Below are positions 24,466 through 32,094 of a DNA stretch of 50,308 nucleotides, one piece after another (the first letter of the stretch is position 1; every line of letters starts with the position of its first letter). Location: the NCBI GenBank assembly GCA_016209705.1, contig JACQVR010000092.1:1-50308 (forward strand). The letters are read 5' to 3'. The notes under the pieces were generated by a model that had not been told where the DNA came from, ran no database searches, and saw only the letters and a list, made by a program, of their open reading frames with translations. Made by a program: the position numbers and the translations under genes. Source of the DNA: Planctomycetota bacterium (GTDB lineage Bacteria > Planctomycetota > MHYJ01 > JACPRB01).

Positions 24466-27400
24466 TCATGAACCCACCTTCGACGGACACTTGAACTCCG
24501 TGAAGAATCCCGGCTGGAATGGGTGGCGCTCCTGCTCCGCCTCGAAGTCCACGTCCACCGCGTATGTGTTCTCCACCCCCAGGACCACCGCCTTGAACTC
24601 CCACAAACACGTCAACGTCTTGGCGCCGGTCGGCGTGATCTTTCCCCGCCGCAGCAGGCGCCACAAGCCCCACTCCTGGGAAGAACAGTCGTGATGAATC
24701 CAATGGTCCTTTCCCACGCTGATCGAGATCTTGCCGCCCTTCGATTGCCCTTCGATCCAGTTCAGCTCCCCGCGATGCGGCTCCGGCCGGTCGTACAGCT
24801 TGAACGTCTCGTTGCCCACCGTGAAGACGATGTCGTTCACGCCGGGCCGCTCCTTCAACGTGATCCAGAAGTGGACGGAAAGCTGCTCCGAATCCCGATA
24901 CATCCCGTCCCGGATCGCCGAGGCCTTCTGGACGGCCGTCTCGAAATCGCGGGAGAATTCGATCAGCGGGCGATTGTCGATGACCGTCTCGCGCAGCCGC
25001 CGGACGATGTCGTACGTCTTCCAGAACGTTCCCGTCTTGGGGTTGAACATCTGGGAGAACGTCCGCAAGGAAACGCCGTTCTCGGCCCCCTCCGCGAACG
25101 GAAACCGGCCGTCGAAATCCTTCATGAAGACCGCGTGAACGGTCGATTTCCACGACTGGTCGGCCTCCTTCTGGGCTTCCGCCCGCAACGCCCGCAGCGC
25201 GTTGTCCGGGGCGGCTCGCAGCGCGGCCTGGGCGGCGGCGGCCAGGCTGGGGTCGGCGCTCTTGCTCGCGTCGTCGATGTCCCGCGTGGCCCGAATGAAC
25301 GCCCGCTGGAGACCCTGAAGGCTCTCCGGCTTCATCGAGACGACGCGGTTGCCCGCCTCGGTGGTCGCCGTGATCGCGTCCAGCTCGCGGCGCAGCTCCT
25401 CGATCGCCTTCAGCGCGTCGTCGACCCACTTGCGGTCGTCCCCCGTCTGGTTGAGCACCTCCGTCGCCGAGAGCTGAAGGCGGCGCCCGTCCCAGATGCC
25501 CTTGAATAGATCCTTGTACGGAGAATCGACGGCCGTGATGGCGCGCAGTTTCTGCGCGGCGTCGGCCAGATGATCGAACGGCTTCAGCTTCACGTTCGCC
25601 AGAAAACTCTCCCACCGCTTGACGTAGGCGTCCGCGTAAATCTGCTGGAGGTCCTTGGCGATCGCGTCGGCGTCCTTGGGGCGGCCGACCGTCGCCAGTT
25701 TCTGCGCCAGGTCCTCGCTCTTCTCCTTCATGGCCACTTTCACATACTCGTCGTAGGCCGACTGGGTGAACACGCCGGGAATGAGATATTCCTCCTCGCA
25801 CCAGAACAGGCCGCGGCCCCGCCCCTTGATGAACGTGTCGGGGCCGATGAGGGGGAACCGCGTCCCGGCGCCGGCCAGGATGTCCCGATAGGCCTCGGTC
25901 GCCCACAGCCCGCCGCCCAGATCCGACGCCACCTCGTCGATCAAGCGCGAATCGGTCGCGATGCGCGGCACGTCGTTCATGGAGATCTGGTCGATGAAGA
26001 ACGTCAATTGCGCCTGAGCCAGCTCCTTCGCGCGATCCGACGCCGACGCCCCCAGGACGGCCGTCCAACGATCCTTCAACATAGCGTGAACCAAGTCCGG
26101 CTTGACCTGCGCGGCTTCATCCCCCAGTTTCAGGTAGACCCGCATCAGATCGTACAGGACCTCGAAGTCCTTGAATTTTTTCTCTCGATTCTGCCGGATG
26201 CGCTGGAGCTCTTCCGCCAGCAGCCGCCCGCACGGTTCCAGGAAGAGCATCTTCAAGCGATCGAAGTACACCTTGCGGGCCTGCGCGTTGATGCTGGACC
26301 CGCGATACAAGCCCCAGCGCAACGACAGCGGAAGCGATTGCGTCTTGTACCGGTGAAGCCGCTCCAGTTCCTCGCGCAAGTTTTCCATGGCGGCCAGATT
26401 CGCTTCCACGTCGCTCGCCTGCTCGCGCTCCAGGCGCCGGACTTCCGCCGCGTCGCCTCCGGTCGAATGGATGAGTCGGAGATTCCCGGCGCAGGAGACG
26501 GCCATGGAAACGGAGAGAACCGCGAGCAGAGCCGCCGATCCGGCCACGGTCCCGATCCGCAGCACGCGCCGCTGGCGCTCGACGCGTGTCGTGCTCCGCG
26601 CCAGGTTCTGGTCCGGAAAGATGACCTTGGTGAAAAGGTTGTTCAGGAAGTAGCTCTTCTTGTCCACCGTCTGGCTGACCATGCTGCCCGCTTCGGATTG
26701 GATGCCGAACGCCTGGCCCATGGCGGCGACGAGCTGATCGATCGGCGTCCCCTCCTGCGTCCCGCTGGTGAAGTAAACGCCCCTCAGCGGGGAGGATTCC
26801 TGGAACGGATCGCTCTTGAAGAGGTCCGCGACGAAATCGACGATGCGGTTCCGCGCCAGGGCGAGCTGCCCCGGGAAGGAATAGATGAGCCGCTTCTTGT
26901 CGGGCGGCCGCTCCGTCGCCAGCGCGGCCGCGCGCTGGACCGTCAGCCGGCGGTACAGGTTTTTCAATTCTTCCGCTACCGTTTCGGCGTTCGGCCGGCT
27001 CTGTCCCGGCGCCGCGGAGAATGTCACGCCCCAAATTTGCGCCCGCTCGCTCTTCCCGAAATCCTCGAAAAACTCGACGAAGCCGTTGAGCAGATCGCAC
27101 TTCGTGAACACGAGATACACCGGGAAGATGAGCTCGAGGCGCCGCGTCAGCTCGTCGATCCGCTCGCGGATGTTGCGCACGTGCGATTCCAGTTCCGCCT
27201 CGGTCGCCTGAAGCAGGTCGGGAATCGCGATGCACACCATGGCGCCGTTGATCGGCTTGCGCTTGCGGCACTTTTTGAGCATGTCCAGGAAAGCGAGCCA
27301 CTCGTCGCGATCCTCCAGCTCCGTCGTGTACCGCCCGGCCGTGTCCAGCAGGATGCCTTGATCGGTGAACCACCAATCGCAATTGCGCGTTCCGCCGACG

Positions 27401-27855
27401 CCGCGGATCCCGCGGCGCCCCTGGTTCGTGTAGGGAAAATTCAGGCCCGACTCCTGGAGCGCGGTGCTTTTTCCCGAACCCGGCGGTCCGATGATGATGT
27501 ACCAGGGGAGCGCGTACAGCGCCCCCTTCCCCAGCCGGCTGGTCTTGAGCGTCTGGATCGCCTCGCCGAGCTGCTTCTCGAGCGCCTGGATCTGCGGCTT
27601 CCGATCGGGCCGCACGCCCGCCATCTGTTCCTGTGCCTGGCTTCTCAGCCGATCCTCGATCGCCACGGCCCGCCGGACGACGAGGATCCGCTGCGCGATG
27701 AAAACCGCGAACCAGACGACCGTCACCAGTCCGGCGATGAGCGCGCGCGTGTTTTCCGGCATGCCCAGGTAATGGCCGCCGAACCAGACGAGGAGAATCA
27801 GGACGATCAGCGCCACGATGCCGACGCTGGTTTCGCTCATCAAAGCACGGAACAT
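24466..27855 (-). CDS. tssM: T6SS membrane complex protein TssM (IcmF)
   Basis: The 1129-residue inner-membrane subunit that spans the periplasm and binds TssJ. Two transmembrane helices lie at ~11-29 and ~38-56. The cytoplasmic NTPase-like domain has Walker A GPPGSGKST at 123-131, followed by NCDWWFTDQGILLDTAGRY and FTKCDLLNGFVEFF. A third helix (~440-460) leads to the large periplasmic region, which ends with the C-terminal beta-rich domain (RPGVNDIVFTVGNETFKLYDRPEPHRGELNW...WGLWRLL). An AGGAGG directly after the 17-bp hairpin precedes the ATG. An intact Walker A suggests nucleotide binding, which not all TssM proteins require. Confidence 0.97.
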   Translation of the reverse strand: MFRALMSETSVGIVALIVLILLVWFGGHYLGMPENTRALIAGLVTVVWFAVFIAQRILVVRRAVAIEDRLRSQAQEQMAGVRPDRKPQIQALEKQLGEAIQTLKTSRLGKGALYALPWYIIIGPPGSGKSTALQESGLNFPYTNQGRRGIRGVGGTRNCDWWFTDQGILLDTAGRYTTELEDRDEWLAFLDMLKKCRKRKPINGAMVCIAIPDLLQATEAELESHVRNIRERIDELTRRLELIFPVYLVFTKCDLLNGFVEFFEDFGKSERAQIWGVTFSAAPGQSRPNAETVAEELKNLYRRLTVQRAAALATERPPDKKRLIYSFPGQLALARNRIVDFVADLFKSDPFQESSPLRGVYFTSGTQEGTPIDQLVAAMGQAFGIQSEAGSMVSQTVDKKSYFLNNLFTKVIFPDQNLARSTTRVERQRRVLRIGTVAGSAALLAVLSVSMAVSCAGNLRLIHSTGGDAAEVRRLEREQASDVEANLAAMENLREELERLHRYKTQSLPLSLRWGLYRGSSINAQARKVYFDRLKMLFLEPCGRLLAEELQRIRQNREKKFKDFEVLYDLMRVYLKLGDEAAQVKPDLVHAMLKDRWTAVLGASASDRAKELAQAQLTFFIDQISMNDVPRIATDSRLIDEVASDLGGGLWATEAYRDILAGAGTRFPLIGPDTFIKGRGRGLFWCEEEYLIPGVFTQSAYDEYVKVAMKEKSEDLAQKLATVGRPKDADAIAKDLQQIYADAYVKRWESFLANVKLKPFDHLADAAQKLRAITAVDSPYKDLFKGIWDGRRLQLSATEVLNQTGDDRKWVDDALKAIEELRRELDAITATTEAGNRVVSMKPESLQGLQRAFIRATRDIDDASKSADPSLAAAAQAALRAAPDNALRALRAEAQKEADQSWKSTVHAVFMKDFDGRFPFAEGAENGVSLRTFSQMFNPKTGTFWKTYDIVRRLRETVIDNRPLIEFSRDFETAVQKASAIRDGMYRDSEQLSVHFWITLKERPGVNDIVFTVGNETFKLYDRPEPHRGELNWIEGQSKGGKISISVGKDHWIHHDCSSQEWGLWRLLRRGKITPTGAKTLTCLWEFKAVVLGVENTYAVDVDFEAEQERHPFQPGFFTEFKCPSKVGS

Positions 27856-27868
27856 CGAGTGGCCTCCT

Positions 27869-27907
27869 TAGCCTGAATTTCCGCGCGCTACGCGGAAATT
27901 CAGGCTA
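27869..27907 (-). terminator. Perfect 17-bp hairpin between tssL and tssM
   Basis: TAGCCTGAATTTCCGCG at 27869-27885 is exactly complementary to 27891-27907, with a 5-nt loop. The tssL stop codon (27905-27907) is in the stem, and the tssM ribosome site AGGAGG follows at once. No U-tract follows, so partial termination, an RNA-processing site or translational control is more likely than full termination. Confidence 0.6.
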
Positions 27908-28585
27908 CCCGAACGACTCCACGACGCCGCCATGAACCATCCCCAGCACGGAGGAAAAGACCGTGTACAGGATCAGCAGCACGGCCCCGCACGCCACCGC
28001 GATGATCCACACCGGAAAGCGCTTGACGACTCCCGCGGCGGGATCGGGCGGCAAGCCGGCCGGCGCCAGCCCGTCGGCTCCTTTGACGCGCGCCTTTCGG
28101 ATCTCCTTCGACACCCCATCCATCAAGGTCTTCAAGCGCTCCATTCCTTTGAGGTCGCTGTAACGTCCCTTGAACCCCAAGGCTAAGCAAAGGTAGTAGA
28201 CCTCGAGGATGTCGAGCTTCCGCGGATCGTCCGAATTGCGCAACGACTCGAGCTTGTGATAGAACTCTTCGCCCGCCGAGAAATCGTTGAAGTACTGCAT
28301 CTGAAGCGGCGTGCCGGCCCACGCGTCCTTCAAGAACCAGTTCGAGTTGAGCACGATCTCGTCGAGGAACGCGGCGAGCGCATACTTCGCCATCTGCGCG
28401 TCCTCGTCCGAAACGCCCGCCTCCTTCGCGCGGGCGTCGAAGGAGGCGAACAGATCCTCCACCTGCTGACGGAAAGCCTCGTACTCCCCCGGATCCGGCA
28501 TCTTCCGAATCTGCAGCGCGAACGTCAGGACGTCCACGCACAGGTCCGGCAACCCCACCAGGACGGGATGGCCGATGGTTTTCAT
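27905..28585 (-). CDS. tssL: T6SS membrane complex protein TssL (DotU-like)
   Basis: This 226-residue inner-membrane protein has a cytoplasmic helical domain and one C-terminal transmembrane helix (VWIIAVACGAVLLILYTVFSSVL). Family signatures are QMAKYALAAFLDEIVLNSNWFLKDAWAGTPLQMQYFNDFSAGEEFYHKL and LEVYYLCLALGFKGRY. It ends soon after the helix, so it lacks the OmpA-like peptidoglycan-binding extension found in some TssL proteins. It follows tssK by 3 bp. An AAGGAG in the tssK end serves as its ribosome site, which implies coupling. Confidence 0.96.
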   Translation of the reverse strand: MKTIGHPVLVGLPDLCVDVLTFALQIRKMPDPGEYEAFRQQVEDLFASFDARAKEAGVSDEDAQMAKYALAAFLDEIVLNSNWFLKDAWAGTPLQMQYFNDFSAGEEFYHKLESLRNSDDPRKLDILEVYYLCLALGFKGRYSDLKGMERLKTLMDGVSKEIRKARVKGADGLAPAGLPPDPAAGVVKRFPVWIIAVACGAVLLILYTVFSSVLGMVHGGVVESFG

Positions 28586-28588
28586 GAA

Positions 28589-29941
28589 TTACTCCTTGAC
28601 CGCCATGAGTTCCAGCTTGAGACCCGTGAATTCCGGCGGAATGAAGATCGACATCGTCCGCGACGCGCGGACCGCGTCCCAATGCTCTCCCATCTTCTGA
28701 AGGTGGAAATACGTACGCCCCGGCTGAGCCGGAATCTCCGCGGGCAGCGTGGCCAAGTGCTTCACCGGCATCCCGCGAAGGGCCTGCGTGATGAGCTGAG
28801 GGACGCGATCGAGCGAGCTGACCTTCGCCTTGAGCGGCACCTCGCGGACGATCTTCTCCTCCGGCACGCCGGCCATGACGGCGATGTAAAACTGCGCCTT
28901 CTCCAGCATCTGCTCGTCCGGCACGCGCCCCGTGTAGAGGCTTTCGCGCGTCTTCTCCAACGCGATCGGCACGCAGCGGGTCGGGATGACCGTTTCCATG
29001 AGCTTGCGGATCGTCTCCTCGAGCCCGATGAACGTGGAGGCCGGATCCTCGTGCGCGTACGCCGGCACGTCCTTGGGATGGCCCTCGCCCGCGAACGTGT
29101 AGAGCTCCCCCGCCAGGCGGGCCAATTCGAGATACACCGCCTCGGGGTGGACCTGCGACCGGTTGAAATAATGCATGAGCGCCGGGATGTAGGCGTTCAC
29201 CGTGTGCAGGAACCAGAAGTTGGCCGCTTCCGACATCGTGAACTCGACCAGCCCCTGCGAGCGCTGCCGGCGCTGCTTGGACAACTCGCTGCTCTTGCTC
29301 GACAGGATTTCCAGAATCCGCCGCAGGATGGTCTGAAGATGCGGCGACGCGGAGACGTAGAGGCATGGCGGAACGTACCCCTCGCCGAGCGCGAACGCGC
29401 CCGTCGCCGTGCGGATCAATTCCGCGATCTTGAGCGTCGTGTAATCATCCTGAGCTTCGCCCTCGAAGAGAATCCTCAAGCTCTTGCGGGCGGCCGTGAT
29501 CTCCCGCTCCCCCGCGCCCGTGTTGGCGTCGTTCACCGTGACCAGGCGCTTCTGATAGCGGGTCGGGCGGTCGGAGGCGCTGCCGTCGGCGGCGCAGAGC
29601 GCAGTCCCCGGCTTGGCGACCGGAATTCCCAGATAGACGCCCAGTCGATCCTTCTTGGACTCGAAATGCGGGCCGACCGGCCGAGCCGCCGGCGCTTCGT
29701 CCAGATCGGGCACATCGACGAGCAGCCCGTCCGGCAGGATCGCCGAGCAGCGCGCGACCGAAAACTCGCCGCCGACCAGCGCTTCCTCCCGGATCTGAAG
29801 CGACGACACGCCCCAGCCCAGCGGCTGTAGGGCGCGGGTCCGCTGGTGGATCAGATTCTCGAAGTACCGATCCCACTGCTGGAAGTGCTGCGGAACGAGG
29901 AACATCCCCTCGCTCCACAGGACTTTCTGGTAGTAGTCCAT
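28589..29941 (-). CDS. tssK: T6SS baseplate-membrane adaptor TssK
   Basis: This 450-residue TssK (ImpJ/VasE) links the baseplate to the TssJLM complex. The opening KVLWSEGMFLVPQHFQQWDRYFENLIHQRT is diagnostic, as are WFLHTVNAYIPALMHYFNRSQVHPEAVYLELARLAGEL and the C-terminal GRTYFHLQKMGEHWD...RTMSIFIPPEF. A short GAGG-containing site precedes the ATG. The tssJ-tssK gap of ~120 bp is filled by iterated ATCTCC words. Confidence 0.96.
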   Translation of the reverse strand: MDYYQKVLWSEGMFLVPQHFQQWDRYFENLIHQRTRALQPLGWGVSSLQIREEALVGGEFSVARCSAILPDGLLVDVPDLDEAPAARPVGPHFESKKDRLGVYLGIPVAKPGTALCAADGSASDRPTRYQKRLVTVNDANTGAGEREITAARKSLRILFEGEAQDDYTTLKIAELIRTATGAFALGEGYVPPCLYVSASPHLQTILRRILEILSSKSSELSKQRRQRSQGLVEFTMSEAANFWFLHTVNAYIPALMHYFNRSQVHPEAVYLELARLAGELYTFAGEGHPKDVPAYAHEDPASTFIGLEETIRKLMETVIPTRCVPIALEKTRESLYTGRVPDEQMLEKAQFYIAVMAGVPEEKIVREVPLKAKVSSLDRVPQLITQALRGMPVKHLATLPAEIPAQPGRTYFHLQKMGEHWDAVRASRTMSIFIPPEFTGLKLELMAVKE

Positions 29942-29945
29942 GCCG

Positions 29946-30061
29946 GCGCCTCGGAGATTATCGGGATCTCGGAGACATACCCTCTTCGAATCGGGGTTTT
30001 ATCTCCACCTCTCCTATCTCTCCATATCTCCAATATCTCGGCATCCCTTGGAATATCTCCT
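29946..30061. repeat. Iterated ATCTCC/GGAGAT words between tssJ and tssK
   Basis: Words such as ATATCTCC, CTATCTCT and CGGAGA recur across the whole gap and form an imperfect inverted repeat between GGAGATTAT near 29953 and AATATCTCC near 30055. It starts at the tssJ stop. Related words fill the next gap, 30525-30783. Confidence 0.65.
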
Positions 30062-30509
30062 AATTCTTCAATTCGATCCGATAGCCGATGAATTCGAAGA
30101 CGAAGTCGTCGACCTTGTCCTTGGGCACGACCACGCGCGGCTTGCCGTCTTCGTCCTTCTTGCGATAGAGCGCCATGATCCCGACGTACCCCACTTCCGG
30201 CTTCAACTCCGGCAAAGGAACCGATTCCGGTTTGTCCTGCTTGTGGTGGACTGTGATGACGATCGGGTCGGCCAGATAGTCGTCGCCCAGCACTTCCTTG
30301 TCTTTCACCCACAAGTCCTCGTACGGAGCGGAAACGAATCGCTGCTGGCCTTTGAGGAAGTAGATACGCACCTGCACGGGAGTGGACTCCCCTCGCTCGT
30401 TGACGTTGAGGGGATCCATGCCGCGAACCAGAAGCGCTTTCGGCCCTCCGCATCCCGCCAGGAGGAAGGCGGCCGCCCCCACAACCACGCTCATCGCCGT
30501 TGCTTTCAC
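30060..30509 (-). CDS. tssJ: T6SS outer-membrane lipoprotein TssJ
   Basis: This 149-residue protein starts with GTG behind AGGAG. A lipoprotein signal peptide ends at the lipobox LLAGC (Cys20), so it is probably anchored in the outer membrane, facing TssM. The mature part is a small beta-sandwich with VQVRIYFLKGQQRFVSAPYEDLWVKDKEVLG and the TssJ-like PELKPEVGYVGIMALYR. Its presence implies a diderm envelope. Confidence 0.9.
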   Translation of the reverse strand: MKATAMSVVVGAAAFLLAGCGGPKALLVRGMDPLNVNERGESTPVQVRIYFLKGQQRFVSAPYEDLWVKDKEVLGDDYLADPIVITVHHKQDKPESVPLPELKPEVGYVGIMALYRKKDEDGKPRVVVPKDKVDDFVFEFIGYRIELKN

Positions 30510-30524
30510 GTTCGATGCTCCTTT

Positions 30525-30783
30525 TCGAGGTCACGGAGAAATCGGAGGACACGGAGAAGAAAACCTTACCACGGAGACACGAAGGCACGGAGAAAAATTT
30601 GGGAGATGTGGAGATTGCTGGAGATATGGAGATCGAAACGGGCCCGACGGAGTCAACGCTACAAAAAAAATATCTCCCTATCTCTCCCCTATCTCCATAT
30701 CTCCCTGAAAATCTTCTCCGTGTCTCCGTGCCTCCTTGGTTTAATCTTCTTCTCTGCGAACTCCGTCTCCTCCGCGACCTCGA
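30525..30783. repeat. Nested ~260-bp inverted repeat between tagH and tssJ
   Basis: Three nested layers pair imperfectly. The outer layer is TCGAGGTC-x-CGG at 30525 against its complement ending at 30783. The middle layer is CACGGAGACACG near 30573 against CTCCGTGTCTCCGTG near 30716. The inner layer is GGAGATATGGAGAT near 30622 against ATCTCCATATCTCC near 30690. The outer arm starts right at the tagH stop. I see no open frame of interest inside. Confidence 0.75.
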
Positions 30784-30785
30784 GC

Positions 30786-32006
30786 TTATATCTCCTCCCC
30801 CGGCCGCGACGCCTGCGAAGGCGCATGCTGCGACGCGTGCGACGCCAGATATCCCTTCCGAATATTCGGGAAGATGATCTCGTTGAAGAGCTTGCTGTTC
30901 TCCTCCAGCAATTCCTGGTAAGTGGCCACGTACTTCTGCCAGGCCTTCTTGGATACGGCCAGTTTCGCCGCCAGCTTGCCCAGCCCTTCCGATTCCGCGA
31001 CGACCTGATCCTCCAGGACCTTGGGATCCAACTTCTGGAGCAACATCCGCACGCATTCCTGCACGCCGGCCAGCAGGCCGAGCTGATGCATGGTGAGATC
31101 TCGAAACGCGCTGTCCAGGGCCTCCTTGCTCACGGCGGGGTCGCGTGGATTCTTCCAATCCAGCAGGTACTTCCCGATGTCGGCCGGCGATCCGGCCGAC
31201 TTGATCGGATTACCCCCCTTGGCGAAGACCAGCGTGAGATCGGCGTCGAACTGGTTCTCGAATTCCCGCCGTCCTTTCAAGCAGCTCGACACCCACTCGA
31301 ACGTCACCTGGAGCACCTGTTCGATCAGCCGGCACAGCTTCTCCACGTCCTCTGGACGTTCGAAGGCGGTCTCTCCGACGAATCGGGTGGACAGGCCTCG
31401 GATCGCCTCCAAGCCGGCCTGGACCAGCGCTTCCTTCTTCTTTGCCTGCTCCGCGTCCTGCGACGGAGCCTGCTCCATCCCTTTGAAGCGCTCCTGCACC
31501 CACGTCAACGTCGCCTGGACCGTCTCAGGGTCGGCCGAAGCCAGCGCCGATTTCAGCCGCGCCTGAAGCGCCCTTTTCCGTTCCTCGGCGGAGGCCCCGA
31601 AATGCCGGGCGTACTCGATGCTCAAATCGTCCGCCAGCCGCGCCGCCAGCCGCAAGGGGTCGATGCGCCGCAGCGTCGTCCTGAAATCTTCGTCCTCGAT
31701 CAGGACCTTGATGCTGAACACGCCCAAACGAAGCTGATCACCGCTCTTGAGCACGGCCGGGTGGTTGGACTCCAGCTTCACGTCGTTCAGCAGCGAGCCG
31801 TTCATGCTGCCGACGTCGGTCACGAAATAGGCTTCGCCTCGCTTGTCGATCCGGGCGTGCTTCGACGAGACCATGCGGTCCGGCGACACCAGAAGCAGAT
31901 CGTTGCCGGCGGCGCGGCCGATCGTAATGGATTCCTTGCGAAAGGAATGCTCCACGACCTCGACTCCATCGCCGGTCGAGCGGGTCACCGTCAATTTGAT
32001 CGCCAT
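30786..32006 (-). CDS. tagH: T6SS FHA-domain protein TagH
   Basis: A ~406-residue protein whose start is taken at the ATG at 32006. The N-terminal FHA domain (~1-95) shows the SITIGRAAGNDLLLVSPDRMVSSKHARI signature: the phosphothreonine-binding GR, S and H motifs and the following GSLLNDVKL loop. The C-terminal two thirds are helical and match the T6SS FHA family (FKMEQ-type ...RFKGMEQAPSQDAEQ, LAKLAVSKKAWQKYVATYQELLEENSKLFNEIIFPNIRKGY). In other systems such Fha proteins are phosphorylated by PpkA to license assembly. No such kinase is visible here, apart from a questionable kinase-like start in the upstream gene. Confidence 0.9.
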   Translation of the reverse strand: MAIKLTVTRSTGDGVEVVEHSFRKESITIGRAAGNDLLLVSPDRMVSSKHARIDKRGEAYFVTDVGSMNGSLLNDVKLESNHPAVLKSGDQLRLGVFSIKVLIEDEDFRTTLRRIDPLRLAARLADDLSIEYARHFGASAEERKRALQARLKSALASADPETVQATLTWVQERFKGMEQAPSQDAEQAKKKEALVQAGLEAIRGLSTRFVGETAFERPEDVEKLCRLIEQVLQVTFEWVSSCLKGRREFENQFDADLTLVFAKGGNPIKSAGSPADIGKYLLDWKNPRDPAVSKEALDSAFRDLTMHQLGLLAGVQECVRMLLQKLDPKVLEDQVVAESEGLGKLAAKLAVSKKAWQKYVATYQELLEENSKLFNEIIFPNIRKGYLASHASQHAPSQASRPGEEI

Positions 32007-32094
32007 GAGGTTCCGAAATGGGCGCCCTCGTCGGGACAATATCCTCGTTTCCCCTTCGGAGTCAATAATCGGCGCGGCTCATTCGCCTGTGTCT

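Noticed and set aside
27869..27907. Full intrinsic terminator between tssL and tssM
   Set aside because: It lacks a U-tract, and tssM, an essential partner of tssL, follows directly. It is kept only as a possible attenuating or processing hairpin.
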